Assembly (NCBI GenBank): GCA_029211145.1
Contig: JARGEQ010000006.1
Location: 1 to 64,000, forward strand
Length of the DNA: 64,000 bases
Direction: 5' to 3'
Origin: Marinimicrococcus flavescens
GTDB lineage: Bacteria > Pseudomonadota > Alphaproteobacteria > Geminicoccales > Geminicoccaceae
Part shown: in pieces, positions 42,306-51,106 of the stretch
Position numbering within the stretch: the first letter of the stretch is position 1
Layout: the number at the start of each line of letters is the position of its first letter
The notes under the pieces: model-generated
What the model was told of the DNA's origin: nothing
Database searches by the model: none
What the model saw: only the letters and a program-made list of their open reading frames with translations
Made by a program: the position numbers and the translations under genes

Positions 42306-42542
42306 TCAGCGGCGCGCCGCGGGGAGTCGGGGCGGAAGCTCGCGGGGGTCGATGCCGAAGCTCGCGGCGAGGACGCCCGCAGCGCGTCGTGCGACGATGG
42401 GGGGTGCCTCGCGGGCCAGCTCCTCGAGGCAGCACAGGGCCAAGGCCCGGTCGTGCGGGTCGTCCTGGGCGGCGAGCTGCTGGCTCAGCCAGAGAATCTC
42501 GGCGTCGGCAGCGAGGTCGCTGCCCTCTTTCGCCTCGGTCAT
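42306..42542 (-). CDS. Small acidic protein of unknown function
   Basis: 78 residues from ATG 42542, preceded by a GGGGGAC stretch. The sequence is helical and acidic, with EILWLSQQLAAQDDPHDRALALCCLEELAREAPPIVARRA as its core, and a proline-rich end. No membrane segment or known motif. Too small for a family assignment; the ribosome binding site and good codon use support it as real, weakly. Confidence 0.5.
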   Translation of the reverse strand: MTEAKEGSDLAADAEILWLSQQLAAQDDPHDRALALCCLEELAREAPPIVARRAAGVLAASFGIDPRELPPRLPAARR

Positions 42543-42806
42543 GTCCGTCCCCCAAAGGCCAAACGGTTCTGTTTGCCCCACTGACGCGCCGCCCCCGTCC
42601 TCAGTCCGTGGCTCGCCCCGGTCGCCCGGGACTATGACCGAAATGTCACAATGTCCTCGCGTGGGCGTGGAGGGGCGCGTCCTGCAGAGGCAACCTTTGC
42701 GGTGGTCGCCGGTTTCCATTCCGCTCGGCATCAAAAGCAAAAGGCGGGTACGGCCAATGGCCGGCAAGCGCGCCGCCGGGCGGCTGCTGGGGGAAGAGAC
42801 GGCACG

Positions 42807-43073
42807 ATGATCATCATAGACGAGCACACACGGGCGGCGGCGCCCGATGTCCTGCGCCTTCTGCGCAACAAGGCAGCCATCGCCAACGACATGATCGTGG
42901 CTCGCGAGCCCAGCGTCGACACGAGGGCACTGTTGCTGGTGAGCGAGCTGGAGCGGAAGCGTCGGCGCCGCGGAACGGCCGGCGAGCCACTCGAGCGGCC
43001 GAGGCAGGCAGCACCGGCTGCCGCGCCGCGCCGCCTGCTGGCGCTTGCGTGGGATGCTCGCGCCCAGGGCTAG
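42807..43073 (+). CDS. Small protein of unknown function
   Basis: 88 residues from ATG 42807, with GGGGGAAGAG about ten bases upstream. It begins with a hydrophobic-acidic MIIIDEHT and a helix (PDVLRLLRNKAAIANDMIVAREPSVDTRALLLVSEL), then a very basic stretch ELERKRRRRG and an alanine/proline-rich tail. It could be a small nucleic-acid-binding or regulatory protein, but there is no recognisable motif. It is followed by two direct repeats and the mntR gene on the other strand. Confidence 0.5.
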   Translation: MIIIDEHTRAAAPDVLRLLRNKAAIANDMIVAREPSVDTRALLLVSELERKRRRRGTAGEPLERPRQAAPAAAPRRLLALAWDARAQG

Positions 43074-43092
43074 AGCCGGCCCGCTCCTTCTA

Positions 43093-43137
43093 GAACCCCG
43101 TGCGGGGACCGGGCTGGAACCCCGTGCGGGGACCGGG
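43093..43137. repeat. Two 21-bp direct repeats, each a hairpin
   Basis: Two identical 21-bp units (43093-43113 and 43117-43137), 24 bp apart start to start. Each holds CCCCG-TG-CGGGG, a short inverted repeat. They lie between two converging genes, 20 bp after the small plus-strand gene and 53 bp before the end of mntR, and may act as tandem terminators. Confidence 0.75.
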
Positions 43138-43190
43138 GAGATGCGCCGGAGCCGGGCAACGGAGCAGGACCGTGCCGACGCGGCCGGTCC

Positions 43191-43670
43191 TCAGCGGGTC
43201 GGGCCGGTGCGCTCGTCGAGCAGGCCCCGGCCGGCGAGATCGAGGGAAATGACCCGCTCGAGGGCCTCGAGAGTCTCGGGGCTCACATGGTGCTCGATGC
43301 CCTCCGCATCGATCGCCGCCGTGGTGGGGCACACCCCGATCGCGTGCAGGAAGTCCAGCACGATGCGGTGGCGGCGCCGGCAGTAGCGCGCCAGCTCCCA
43401 GCCCTTCTCGGTCAAAAAGATCGACCGGTAGGGCTCGGAGCGCACCAGGCCGTCGCGCTGCAGGCGGGCCACGGCATTGTTCACCGTGGCATTGGCCACG
43501 CCGAGGCGGCCCGCCAGATCGACGCCGCGCGCCTCGCCGGTGGCCTCGATCAGGTCGGCGATCAGCTCGACATAATCCTCGGCGATCTCGGTGCGATGAT
43601 CGTCGCGGATACGCTCGAACCGGGCAGCCTGCAGGTCGGCGTCGGCTAGCTTGGGGACGGCGCGGCTCAC
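43191..43670 (-). CDS. mntR: Manganese-dependent regulator MntR (DtxR family)
   Basis: About 159 residues from GTG 43670, nine bases after the stop of mntD. Winged helix with GVDLAGRLGVANATVNNAVARLQRDGLV as recognition region, then the metal-binding dimerisation domain with RHRIVLDFLHAIGV and DAEGIEHHVS, whose His and Glu residues correspond to MntR metal ligands. It lacks the SH3-like third domain, as MntR does. It should repress the mntABCD operon when manganese is plentiful. Being the last gene of the operon, it would regulate its own expression. The start is uncertain because no clear ribosome binding site is visible. Confidence 0.88.
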   Translation of the reverse strand: MSRAVPKLADADLQAARFERIRDDHRTEIAEDYVELIADLIEATGEARGVDLAGRLGVANATVNNAVARLQRDGLVRSEPYRSIFLTEKGWELARYCRRRHRIVLDFLHAIGVCPTTAAIDAEGIEHHVSPETLEALERVISLDLAGRGLLDERTGPTR

Positions 43671-43678
43671 GGGCGAAC

Positions 43679-44680
43679 TCAACGGTTGGAGAGATTGGTG
43701 GCGAGCGGCTCGGCTGCAGCACGCTCGCGCGCCTCGGCCAGCTCGCCCAGGCGCATGGCCCGTGCCAGAGCACCGTAGCGGGGCGCGAACAGGACGGCAA
43801 CGCCGAGCAGCGCGCCTGCGACGACGGCGATCATGCCGCTGGCCGCGAGGGCGCTCGGCACGCCCGCCCAGAGCGGCGCCGAGGCGGCGAGCAGGTAGCC
43901 GCCCAGGGCCGCCACCACGGCGAAGCCCAGGCTCAGCCAGATCTGCCGCCCGAGGCGGTCGGTGAACAGGCGCGCGGCGGCCGCCGGGCAGATGAACATG
44001 GCGATCACCAGGATCGAGCCCACCGCCTCGAATGCCGCCACCGCGACCGCCGCCACCAGCACCATCAGCAGCACGTTGAAGAGGCCGGCGGGAAAGCCCA
44101 GCGTGGTGGCGAGCTCGGGATCGAAGGAGGTGAGCTTGAGCTCCTTGTAGAACAGCAGCACGACGGCCGAGACGACCGCCAGGGTCAGGGCCAGCGTCGT
44201 CACCTCGCGCGGCATGTCGGCCCACACCGCGGGCTCGAGAAGCGAGGCGAGGCCCGTGGGGGCGAGCCAGAGAATGTCCTCGAGCTGGCCGTAGAGGACG
44301 CAGTCGGCGTCGAGATCGACGGCGTGCGCGGCGGCCTGCTCCATCAGCACCACGCCGCCTGCGAAGAACACCGAGAACACCACGCCCATCGCCGTGCCGC
44401 TATCGAGGCGGCCGAGGCGGCGGACCAGCTCGATGATCACTGCGGCGAGGACACCGGCGCAGGCCGCGCCGAAGAACATCGGCCAGGTAGCGCGCGAGCC
44501 CCAGAACAGGAAGGCCAGGACGATGCCCGGCAGCACGGCGTGGCTGATCGCGTCGCCCATCAGGCTCTGGCGGCGCAGCACCAGGAAGTTGCCGAGCAGG
44601 CCGCAGCTCACGGTGGCGAGCAGGGCCGCCAGCATGGCCGGCAGGTCGATCTGCAGGAAGCTTGCAAGCGTGATCGGCAT
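43679..44680 (-). CDS. mntD: Manganese/zinc ABC transporter permease MntD
   Basis: 333 residues with about eight or nine hydrophobic helices, ABC-3 family. Conserved elements are LLGNFLVLRRQSLMGDAISHAVLPGI, SLLLF/LLFYKELKLTSFDPELATTLG and VGSILVIAMFICPAAAARLFTDRL. It forms the membrane channel with MntC. It starts 12 bp after the MntC stop and is followed by mntR. The C-terminal 30 residues are charged and cytoplasmic. Confidence 0.92.
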   Translation of the reverse strand: MPITLASFLQIDLPAMLAALLATVSCGLLGNFLVLRRQSLMGDAISHAVLPGIVLAFLFWGSRATWPMFFGAACAGVLAAVIIELVRRLGRLDSGTAMGVVFSVFFAGGVVLMEQAAAHAVDLDADCVLYGQLEDILWLAPTGLASLLEPAVWADMPREVTTLALTLAVVSAVVLLFYKELKLTSFDPELATTLGFPAGLFNVLLMVLVAAVAVAAFEAVGSILVIAMFICPAAAARLFTDRLGRQIWLSLGFAVVAALGGYLLAASAPLWAGVPSALAASGMIAVVAGALLGVAVLFAPRYGALARAMRLGELAEARERAAAEPLATNLSNR

Positions 44681-44692
44681 GACGGGCTCTCC

Positions 44693-46048
44693 TCAGGCTC
44701 CGCTTGCCAACGGATGGGGGCTGGGCGGCGGGCCGGCATGGCGCGGCAGGCGGCCGCGCGCCTTTAGCTGGCGCTCCAGCTCCTCGACCATGTCGCTCGA
44801 GAGCACGTGCTCCACCAGATCGGCCGAATGGTCGACATGCGAGGGCGCGAGATCGGCATAGGCCATCAGGAACTGCTCCCACAGCCGGTGATTGCGCGTG
44901 ATGCGCAGCGCCTCCTCGCGGCCCTTGGGCGTCAGACGGAGGCCGTCGGGGCGCCGCGCGATCAAGCCCTGCCAGGTCAGCCGGGCGAGCGCCAGACGGG
45001 CGGCCGGGCCGTGGACGCGGCTGCGCAGGGCTGCCGCGGGCACCACCTCGCCGCCGCCCGCCTCGCCGGCCTCGAACAGGCCGCGCAGGAGATGTTGCGA
45101 GGCGATGTCGCGGCGCAGCCGGAGCTGGCGGAAGCCGGCCGCGAGGACGCCGCGCGCCGGGGCGAAGAGCAGGCTCAGGAGAAAGAAGAAGCCCGCCACC
45201 AGCACGATGATCCCGCCCGCCGGGAAGCGCGGGAAGAGGGCCGAGGCGGCCGCACCCAGATAGCCGCTCAGGCCGCCCAGCAACGCTGCCACCACTGCCA
45301 TCACCCAGAGCCGCTCGGTCCAGAACCGGGCGGCGGCCGGGGGGATGACCACCAGCGCGATCACCAGGATGAGGCCGACCGCGCGCAGCCCGACCACCGT
45401 CACCGCCACCACCAGCGCCATCATCGCAAGGTCGATCAGCGAGATCCGCCAGCCGAGGACGGTGGCGTAGTCGGGATCGAAGCAGACCAGCCGGAACTCC
45501 TTGAAGAGCAGCAGCGAGGCCAGCGTCGTGCCCAGCGCGACGATGCCGATCACCGTGGCGTCGGTGACCCCCATGGTGGCGGTCTGGCCGTAGATGAACT
45601 TGCCGATGCCGCCCTGCTCGCCGGTCGCCATGGTCTGGATGTAGGAGAGCATCACGAAGCCCAGCCCGAAGAACACCGAGAGCACCGCCCCCATGGCGGC
45701 GTCCTCGGGCAGGCGGGTATGGCGCGAGATGAACTGGACGGTGAGGACCCCCAGGATGCCCGAGAGAGCGGCACCCGCCAGCAGCACCGGCAGGCTGCGG
45801 CCGCTCGCCCCCAGCATCACGGCCACGATGAAGGCAAGGGTGATGCCCGGCAGGGTGGCATGGCTCAGCGTGTCGCTCATCAGGGCGCGCCGGCGGAGCA
45901 CCGCGAAGGTGCCGACGAGCCCGGCGGCGACGCCCAGGAGCGTCACGCCCACCAGCACCACGCTGGTGTTGAAGCCGCCCTGGAAGGTCAGGACGTGCAG
46001 GGTCTCGCCGAGGGAGGGCCAGACGCCGGACTCATGGCCGATGCTCAC
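44693..46048 (-). CDS. mntC: Manganese ABC transporter permease fused to a DtxR/MntR-like domain
   Basis: 451 residues from GTG 46048, which overlaps the mntB stop (GTGA). Residues about 1-285 are an ABC-3 permease: [43 protein letters not shown] and [21 protein letters not shown]. Residues about 300-451 form a DtxR/MntR-like unit: winged-helix part ([44 protein letters not shown]) and a metal-binding-like helix pair [16 protein letters not shown] and [21 protein letters not shown]. The DNA-recognition helix looks weak, so the domain may sense cytoplasmic Mn and gate the channel instead of binding DNA. Such fusions are known in metal transporters. Confidence 0.9.
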   Translation of the reverse strand: MSIGHESGVWPSLGETLHVLTFQGGFNTSVVLVGVTLLGVAAGLVGTFAVLRRRALMSDTLSHATLPGITLAFIVAVMLGASGRSLPVLLAGAALSGILGVLTVQFISRHTRLPEDAAMGAVLSVFFGLGFVMLSYIQTMATGEQGGIGKFIYGQTATMGVTDATVIGIVALGTTLASLLLFKEFRLVCFDPDYATVLGWRISLIDLAMMALVVAVTVVGLRAVGLILVIALVVIPPAAARFWTERLWVMAVVAALLGGLSGYLGAAASALFPRFPAGGIIVLVAGFFFLLSLLFAPARGVLAAGFRQLRLRRDIASQHLLRGLFEAGEAGGGEVVPAAALRSRVHGPAARLALARLTWQGLIARRPDGLRLTPKGREEALRITRNHRLWEQFLMAYADLAPSHVDHSADLVEHVLSSDMVEELERQLKARGRLPRHAGPPPSPHPLASGA

Positions 46049-46875
46049 GACACCCTCGCAAGATCGGCCAGCGCGCTCGAGGCCTGCTCGAGCAGCGCCA
46101 GGCGGGCGCCGTAGGTCTTGCGCAGATTCTCGATGGTGAAGACCTCGTCGACGGGACCGGCCGCCACCACCCGCATGTTGAGCAGCAGCACCTCGTCGAA
46201 ATAGTCGCGCACCGTCTGCAGGTCGTGGTGCACCACGATCACCGTGCGGCCGTTCTCCTTCAGGCGCTTGAGCACGTCGACGATGGCCCGCTCGGTGGCG
46301 GCGTCGACCCCGGCGAACGGCTCGTCCATGAAATAGAGCTGCGCCTCCTGGGCCAGGGCACGGGCGAGAAACACGCGCTGCTGCTGGCCGCCGGAGAGCT
46401 GGCTGATCTGCCGCCCGGCATAGTCGGCCATGCCGACCTGGTCGAGGCACGCCAGCGCCGCCTCGCGGTGCCGCCTGGTCACCGGGCGGCACCAGCCGAG
46501 CATGCCGTAGCGCCCCATGGTCACGACCTCGAGGGCCGAGACCGGAAAGTCCCAGTCGACGCTGCCGCGCTGCGGGACGTAGCCCACCAGCCGCCGGCTG
46601 CGGCGCAGCGAGCTGCCGAAGAACGCGACCTGCCCGCTCACCACCGGCACGAGGCCGAGACAGGCCTTCACCAGGGTCGACTTGCCCGCCCCGTTGGGGC
46701 CGACGATGGCGATGAGCCTGCCCTCCGGCGCATCCCACTCGACGTCCCACAGCACCGGCTTCTTGTTGTAGGCGACGGTGAGGCCGTGGACGGCAAGGGG
46801 GCTGCCCGGGCGATGCTCGGGACGGCTGCTCAGGGGGCTGGAGGGTTCGGCCGAATGGCCGGCGAGAAAGCTCAT
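46045..46875 (-). CDS. mntB: Manganese ABC transporter ATPase MntB
   Basis: 276 residues from ATG 46875. Walker [10 protein letters not shown]-loop VGYVPQR followed by the family's [14 protein letters not shown], signature [17 protein letters not shown], Walker [13 protein letters not shown] and H-loop VVHHDLQTV. This is the Mn/Zn (SitB/MntB) group of ABC ATPases. It starts 7 bp after the binding protein gene and its stop overlaps the start of mntC, so the subunits are made in equal amounts. Confidence 0.93.
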   Translation of the reverse strand: MSFLAGHSAEPSSPLSSRPEHRPGSPLAVHGLTVAYNKKPVLWDVEWDAPEGRLIAIVGPNGAGKSTLVKACLGLVPVVSGQVAFFGSSLRRSRRLVGYVPQRGSVDWDFPVSALEVVTMGRYGMLGWCRPVTRRHREAALACLDQVGMADYAGRQISQLSGGQQQRVFLARALAQEAQLYFMDEPFAGVDAATERAIVDVLKRLKENGRTVIVVHHDLQTVRDYFDEVLLLNMRVVAAGPVDEVFTIENLRKTYGARLALLEQASSALADLARVS

Positions 46876-46882
46876 GCTGGCC

Positions 46883-47854
46883 TCACTCCCGCATCGCCAG
46901 CTGGCCGTTGAGGCCGCGCTCGGGCGTGCTGCCGCCCAGGGCCCGCGCGATGACGGTGACATTGTGGTCGATCATGCCGACATAGGTGCCCTCGTAGCTG
47001 CCGGGCGCTCCCATGGCGTCGGAGAAGAGGCTGCCGCCGATCACGACCTCATGGCCCCGCGCCGCAGCGCCGGCGACCAGCGCCTGGACGGTCTGCACCG
47101 GGATGGTCGATTCGATGAAGACCGCGGGGATCTCGAGCTCGACCAGCAGGTCGACAAGCTCCTCGATGCGGCGCAGGCCGGCCTCGCTGTCGGTCGAGAG
47201 GCCCTGGATGCCCTCGACCCGGAACCCGTAGCGGCGGCCGAAATAGTTGAAGGCGTCGTGGGCCGTCACCAGCACGCGCCGCTCCTCCGGCACGCTCGCC
47301 AGCACCTCCTCGGCATAGGCATCGAGGCGCTGCAGCTCGGCGGCATAGGCTTCGGCCGCGGCGCGATAGGCCTCGGCGCCCTCGGGGTCGGCCTCCACGA
47401 GCTTGTCGCGGATCACCTCGACCGAGCGGGTCCAGGCGGTCGGGTCCATCCAGACATGAGGGTCGAAGGCGCCGGCGAACTCCGGCGGCTCGAGCAGGAA
47501 ACTCTCGGGCAGCAGCTCGGTGACCGCGTGCACCCGCCGCCCAGCGCCGGCCACCCGGACCAGCGCGTCGGTCATTTTCCCCTCGAGCATCAGCCCGTTG
47601 TAGAACACGATGTCGGCCTGGAGCATCCGCGCGATGTCGGTGCGGGTGGTCTTGTAGAGATGGGGGTCGACCCCCTCGCCCATGAGCGTCGTGACCTCGA
47701 CCCGCTCGCCACCCACGTTGCGCACCACATCGCCCACCATGCCGATCGTGGCGACGGCGTGGAGCGGCTCGGCGGCCTCGGGCGCCGCAGGAGCCACCAG
47801 CCCCGCCGCCAGCGCCATGCCGAGCCATGTCCTGCGGGTCCATCCTGCACGCAT
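46883..47854 (-). CDS. mntA: Manganese-binding periplasmic protein MntA
   Basis: 323 residues with a signal peptide that begins [15 protein letters not shown]. Cluster A-1 (TroA/PsaA/SitA) metal-binding protein: metal ligands His in GVDPHLYK, His in FDPHVWMD, Glu in FIEST and Asp in MIDHN, the set typical of Mn-binding members. The connecting helix and the [18 protein letters not shown] block are conserved. No His-rich loop as in zinc-binding ZnuA, which supports Mn (or Fe) over Zn. It is the first gene of the operon, with an AT-rich promoter and possible MntR site upstream. Confidence 0.93.
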   Translation of the reverse strand: MRAGWTRRTWLGMALAAGLVAPAAPEAAEPLHAVATIGMVGDVVRNVGGERVEVTTLMGEGVDPHLYKTTRTDIARMLQADIVFYNGLMLEGKMTDALVRVAGAGRRVHAVTELLPESFLLEPPEFAGAFDPHVWMDPTAWTRSVEVIRDKLVEADPEGAEAYRAAAEAYAAELQRLDAYAEEVLASVPEERRVLVTAHDAFNYFGRRYGFRVEGIQGLSTDSEAGLRRIEELVDLLVELEIPAVFIESTIPVQTVQALVAGAAARGHEVVIGGSLFSDAMGAPGSYEGTYVGMIDHNVTVIARALGGSTPERGLNGQLAMRE

Positions 47855-47925
47855 CGCCGTTCGCCCCTTCTGTCTGCCTCCAGCGCTTATGCCGGGCAGG
47901 CATTATTAAGTTTTCTAGGCATTTC

Positions 47926-47939
47926 TTAGTGCAGGCTAA
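47926..47939 (-). promoter_or_regulatory. Candidate MntR operator upstream of mntA
   Basis: TTAG-n6-CTAA palindrome (TTAGTGCAGGCTAA) in the AT-rich 47893-47945 stretch, about 70-85 bp upstream of the mntA start. Its form resembles DtxR/MntR boxes. A related TTTTCTAGGC element lies next to it at about 47910-47919. Assignment is by position and form only. Confidence 0.45.
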
Positions 47940-48040
47940 ACAACAGGACAAGAGGGTGTGCTTGCCGGCGGGTACCCTTCCCCCGCCGTCGCCGGCGACG
48001 GTAGGATGGCGCCGGACCCCCGCGAGCAGCCCGAGGCACC

Positions 48041-49369
48041 ATGCGCCCCACCATGTTCGACCAGCTTCTCACCTCGCTCGCCGACGCCGGCCGCGACCTG
48101 CTGCGCGGCCGCCTGGGCAACCGGCGCAAGAGCATCGACGCGCTCTGCCGCAGCCTGCTCTCGACCCGCGGCGACGCGTCGGGCGCCGCTCTCGCCCGCG
48201 AGCTGGTCGAGACCTATCGCAGCATGGCCGAGCAGGACCGGCTGGCCTTCCTCGAGACCCTCGCCCGCGACTACGGGCCGGTGCCGGACGCCATCCAGGC
48301 GGCCGTCGAGGCCTATCGGGAGGCGCCGGGGCCCGAGACGCTGAGCCGCCTGCGGAGCACCACCGAGCCGCCGCGCCAGGAGCTGTTCCGGCGGATGAAC
48401 ATGGCGCCGGGCGGAACCCGGGCGCTGCTCGCGCTGCGCCAGGAGCTGCTGGGCTACCTGCCCGACCACCCGCAGCTGCGCGAGGTCGACGCCGACCTGC
48501 ACCATCTCCTCGCGAGCTGGTTCAACCCCGGCTTTTTGACCCTCACCCGGATCGACTGGAACAGTCCTGCTGCCCTTCTCGAGAAGCTGCTGCGCTACGA
48601 GAAGGTCCACAAGATGCAAGCGCTGGAGGATCTCAAGCGTCGCCTCGCCCCCGACCGGCGCTGCTTTGCCTTCTTCCATCCGGCCCTGCCCGACGAGCCG
48701 CTGATCTTCGTCCAGGTGGCGCTGGTGGAGGGCATGGCAAGCCGCGTCGGCCCGCTGATCGACGCCGAGACGCCGGCCACCCCCGCGCGCAGCGCCGACA
48801 CCGCGATCTTCTACTCGATCAGCAACTGCCAGGACGGGCTCAGGGGCGTCACGCTCGGCAACTTCCTGATCAAGCTGGTGGTGGCCAGCCTGCAGGACGA
48901 GCTGCCGCATCTGCGCACCTTCGCCACGCTGTCGCCGATCCCGGGCTTCGCGGCGTGGCTCGAGGCGGAGCTGGCGCTGGAGGAGAGCGACGTGATCGGC
49001 GCGCAGGAGCGGCCGCTGCTGCGCCGCCTCCTCACCCCCGGCTGGCCGGGCGACGAGGCCTTCGTCGAGCAGGTGAAGCCGCTCTTGATGCGGCTTTGCT
49101 CGCACTATCTCGTGCGCGAGAAGCGGGGCAGCCGGCCGCGCGACCCGGTGGCCCGCTTCCACCTGGGCAACGGCGCCAGGCTCGAGCGGATCAACTGGCT
49201 GGGCGACGCCTCGCCCAAGGGGCTGCGCGAATCCTTCGGCCTTCTGGTGAACTACGGCTACGACACGGGCCATATCGAGCGGAACCACGAGACCTTCGTG
49301 AACACCGGCGAGGTGGTGCACGCCTCCTCGGTGCGACGCCTGCTGCCGCCGCTGCATCAGGACGCCTGA
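48041..49369 (+). CDS. Malonyl-CoA decarboxylase
   Basis: 442 residues. Malonyl-CoA decarboxylases convert malonyl-CoA to acetyl-CoA and CO2. The N-terminal helical part (about 1-130) leads to the catalytic GNAT-like part. Active-site Ser298 in LSPIPGF and His416 in ERNHETFVNTGE match the known Ser-His pair, and FHLGNGARLERINWLGD is a conserved family block. Length matches bacterial forms (rhizobial MatA). The TRAP transporter directly behind makes malonate use likely. No malonyl-CoA synthetase (MatB) is in the window. ATG 48041 or the Met four codons later is the start. Confidence 0.92.
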   Translation: MRPTMFDQLLTSLADAGRDLLRGRLGNRRKSIDALCRSLLSTRGDASGAALARELVETYRSMAEQDRLAFLETLARDYGPVPDAIQAAVEAYREAPGPETLSRLRSTTEPPRQELFRRMNMAPGGTRALLALRQELLGYLPDHPQLREVDADLHHLLASWFNPGFLTLTRIDWNSPAALLEKLLRYEKVHKMQALEDLKRRLAPDRRCFAFFHPALPDEPLIFVQVALVEGMASRVGPLIDAETPATPARSADTAIFYSISNCQDGLRGVTLGNFLIKLVVASLQDELPHLRTFATLSPIPGFAAWLEAELALEESDVIGAQERPLLRRLLTPGWPGDEAFVEQVKPLLMRLCSHYLVREKRGSRPRDPVARFHLGNGARLERINWLGDASPKGLRESFGLLVNYGYDTGHIERNHETFVNTGEVVHASSVRRLLPPLHQDA

Positions 49370-49398
49370 CCGCCCGCCCGTCCTTTAGCCTGCCGGTT

Positions 49399-49501
49399 GC
49401 CAGAGCCCTGCGTTGTGGGCATACCCCTCCTGCTGGCTACGCGCGGGGGCGCGGGTCGGCCGACGGCGGAGGCTGACGCATGCACCGTCGCCGGGCTCTG
49501 G
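49399..49501 (+). repeat. 10-bp inverted repeat spanning the dctP leader
   Basis: GCCAGAGCCC (49399-49408) and GGGCTCTGGC (49492-49501) are perfect inverted repeats 83 bases apart, just before the dctP ribosome binding site (GGGGAGGA at about 49508-49515). Paired in the RNA, they would close a long loop next to the start. It may be a leader structure or chance. Confidence 0.4.
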
Positions 49502-49520
49502 CCATTTGGGGAGGAACAGG

Positions 49521-50501
49521 ATGCGTTTTCACGGTCTGCTCGCCGGCGCCGCGCTCGGCGTGGGCCTTCTCGCCGCCGCTCCGGCACTCGATGCGGCGGA
49601 GCTCAAGCTCGGCTACTCGCTGGCGCCCACCTCGCATTACGGCGTCGGCGCCACCGCCATGGACGAGAAGCTCCGCGAGCTTTCCGGCGGCGAGTGGTCC
49701 ATCAAGCAGTTCCCCGCCAACGCCCTGGGCGGCGAGCGCGAGATGGTCGAGGGCGCGCAGCTGGGCACCGTCGACCTGGTGATCACCTCCACCGGGCCCG
49801 TCGGCAACTTCGTGCCCGAGGTGCTGATCACCGACATCCCCTTCCTGTTCCGCGACTACGAGCACGCGCATGCGGTGCTCGACGGCGAGATCGGCCAGGA
49901 GATCCTCGGCCAGTTCCCCAATCACGGGCTGGTGGCGCTGGCCTGGGGCGAGAACGGATTCAGGAACCTCACCAACAACAAGGTGGCGGTGAAGACGCCG
50001 GAGGACGCCGAGGGTCTCAAGATCCGCACCATGGAGAACCAGGTGCACATGGCGGCCTTCCGCGAGCTGGGCGTGCTGCCCACGCCGATGGCCTTCCCCG
50101 AGCTCTTCACGGCCCTCCAGCAGGGCACGGTGGACGGCCAGGAGAACCCGATCGGGGTGATCCTCTCGGCCAAGTTCGCGCAAGTGCAGAAATATCTCTC
50201 GCTCACCAACCACGTCTATTCGCCGGCGCTGATCATCATCTCGCCGTCGGTCTGGGACGGGCTCTCGGACGAGGAGAAGGGCTGGTTCAACGAGGCCGCC
50301 AAGGCCGGCGCCAAGGCCATGCGCGAGAAGGCCGAGGCTGACGCCCGCGACGGCGTGGCCGAGCTCGAGAAGCAGGGCATGACGGTGGTCTCCAACGTCG
50401 ACCGCGCCGCCTTCGAGGAGGCCCTGGCGCCGGTGTTCGCCGAGTTCGCCAAGAAGTTCGGCCAGGACAGGATCGACGCGATCCGCGCCGTCGGCAACTG
50501 A
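49521..50501 (+). CDS. dctP: TRAP transporter solute-binding protein DctP
   Basis: 326 residues with a signal peptide beginning RFHGLLAGAALGVGLLAAAPALDAA. The TRAP binding-protein fold is clear: LKLGYSLAPTSHYGVGA, the carboxylate-binding Arg in GLKIRTMENQVH (conserved in DctP proteins) and FPELFTALQQGTVDGQENP. It captures a carboxylate in the periplasm. ATG 49521 with GAGGAAC upstream. Behind malonyl-CoA decarboxylase, malonate is the most likely ligand (inference). Confidence 0.93.
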   Translation: MRFHGLLAGAALGVGLLAAAPALDAAELKLGYSLAPTSHYGVGATAMDEKLRELSGGEWSIKQFPANALGGEREMVEGAQLGTVDLVITSTGPVGNFVPEVLITDIPFLFRDYEHAHAVLDGEIGQEILGQFPNHGLVALAWGENGFRNLTNNKVAVKTPEDAEGLKIRTMENQVHMAAFRELGVLPTPMAFPELFTALQQGTVDGQENPIGVILSAKFAQVQKYLSLTNHVYSPALIIISPSVWDGLSDEEKGWFNEAAKAGAKAMREKAEADARDGVAELEKQGMTVVSNVDRAAFEEALAPVFAEFAKKFGQDRIDAIRAVGN

Positions 50502-50539
50502 GCCCGGCAGACGCAGGCCCGGCCCGGGAGTCCCTGAGC

Positions 50540-51079
50540 ATGCTCGACCTCCTGCGCCGCGCCGACCGGCAGGTGTTCCGCTGGTCGCTGCGGCTCGCCA
50601 TGGCGCTCCTCGTGGTCATGGCCTGCGTCTCGCTGTGGCAGGTGATCAGCCGCTTCCTGCTGGAGCAGCCGGCGGCGTGGACCGAGATAACCGCCCGCTC
50701 GCTCAATGTGTGGATGGTCTATCTGGGCCTCGTCGCCACCTTCCGGGCCGGCGCGCTGATCTCGGTCGAGCTGCTGCTCGCCAAGGCCAAAGGCCGGTTC
50801 CGCGCGGCGGTGGTCGCCGCGGTGGCCGGCCTCAGCCTGGGCGTGCTGCTGGTGATGCTGTGGTTCGGCATCGACATGGTCCAGCGGGCGCGCTTCCAGA
50901 TGCTGGCCGGCATCGACAATCCCTTCACCGGAGGAGGCATCTCCATCGCCTTGGTCTATCTGGCGATTCCGGTGGGGGCGGCACTCTCGATCGTCGCGGT
51001 GGTGGCGCGGGCTGGCGAGGAGATCGCCCGCTCGCTCGGCCGCCTGCCGCCCGAGAGCGCCGTGATCCACGAAGTCTAG
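50540..51079 (+). CDS. dctQ: TRAP transporter small membrane subunit DctQ
   Basis: 179 residues with four hydrophobic helices, for example LAMALLVVMACVSLWQVI and LSLGVLLVMLWFGIDMV. The typical DctQ block PAAWTEITARSLNVWMVYLGL with W-T-E is present. It bridges the binding protein and the large permease. It lies 38 bp after dctP and 27 bp before dctM, all in one operon. Confidence 0.92.
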   Translation: MLDLLRRADRQVFRWSLRLAMALLVVMACVSLWQVISRFLLEQPAAWTEITARSLNVWMVYLGLVATFRAGALISVELLLAKAKGRFRAAVVAAVAGLSLGVLLVMLWFGIDMVQRARFQMLAGIDNPFTGGGISIALVYLAIPVGAALSIVAVVARAGEEIARSLGRLPPESAVIHEV

Positions 51080-51106
51080 AGCGGCGCCGGGCCCGGGAGC
51101 GCAGCG

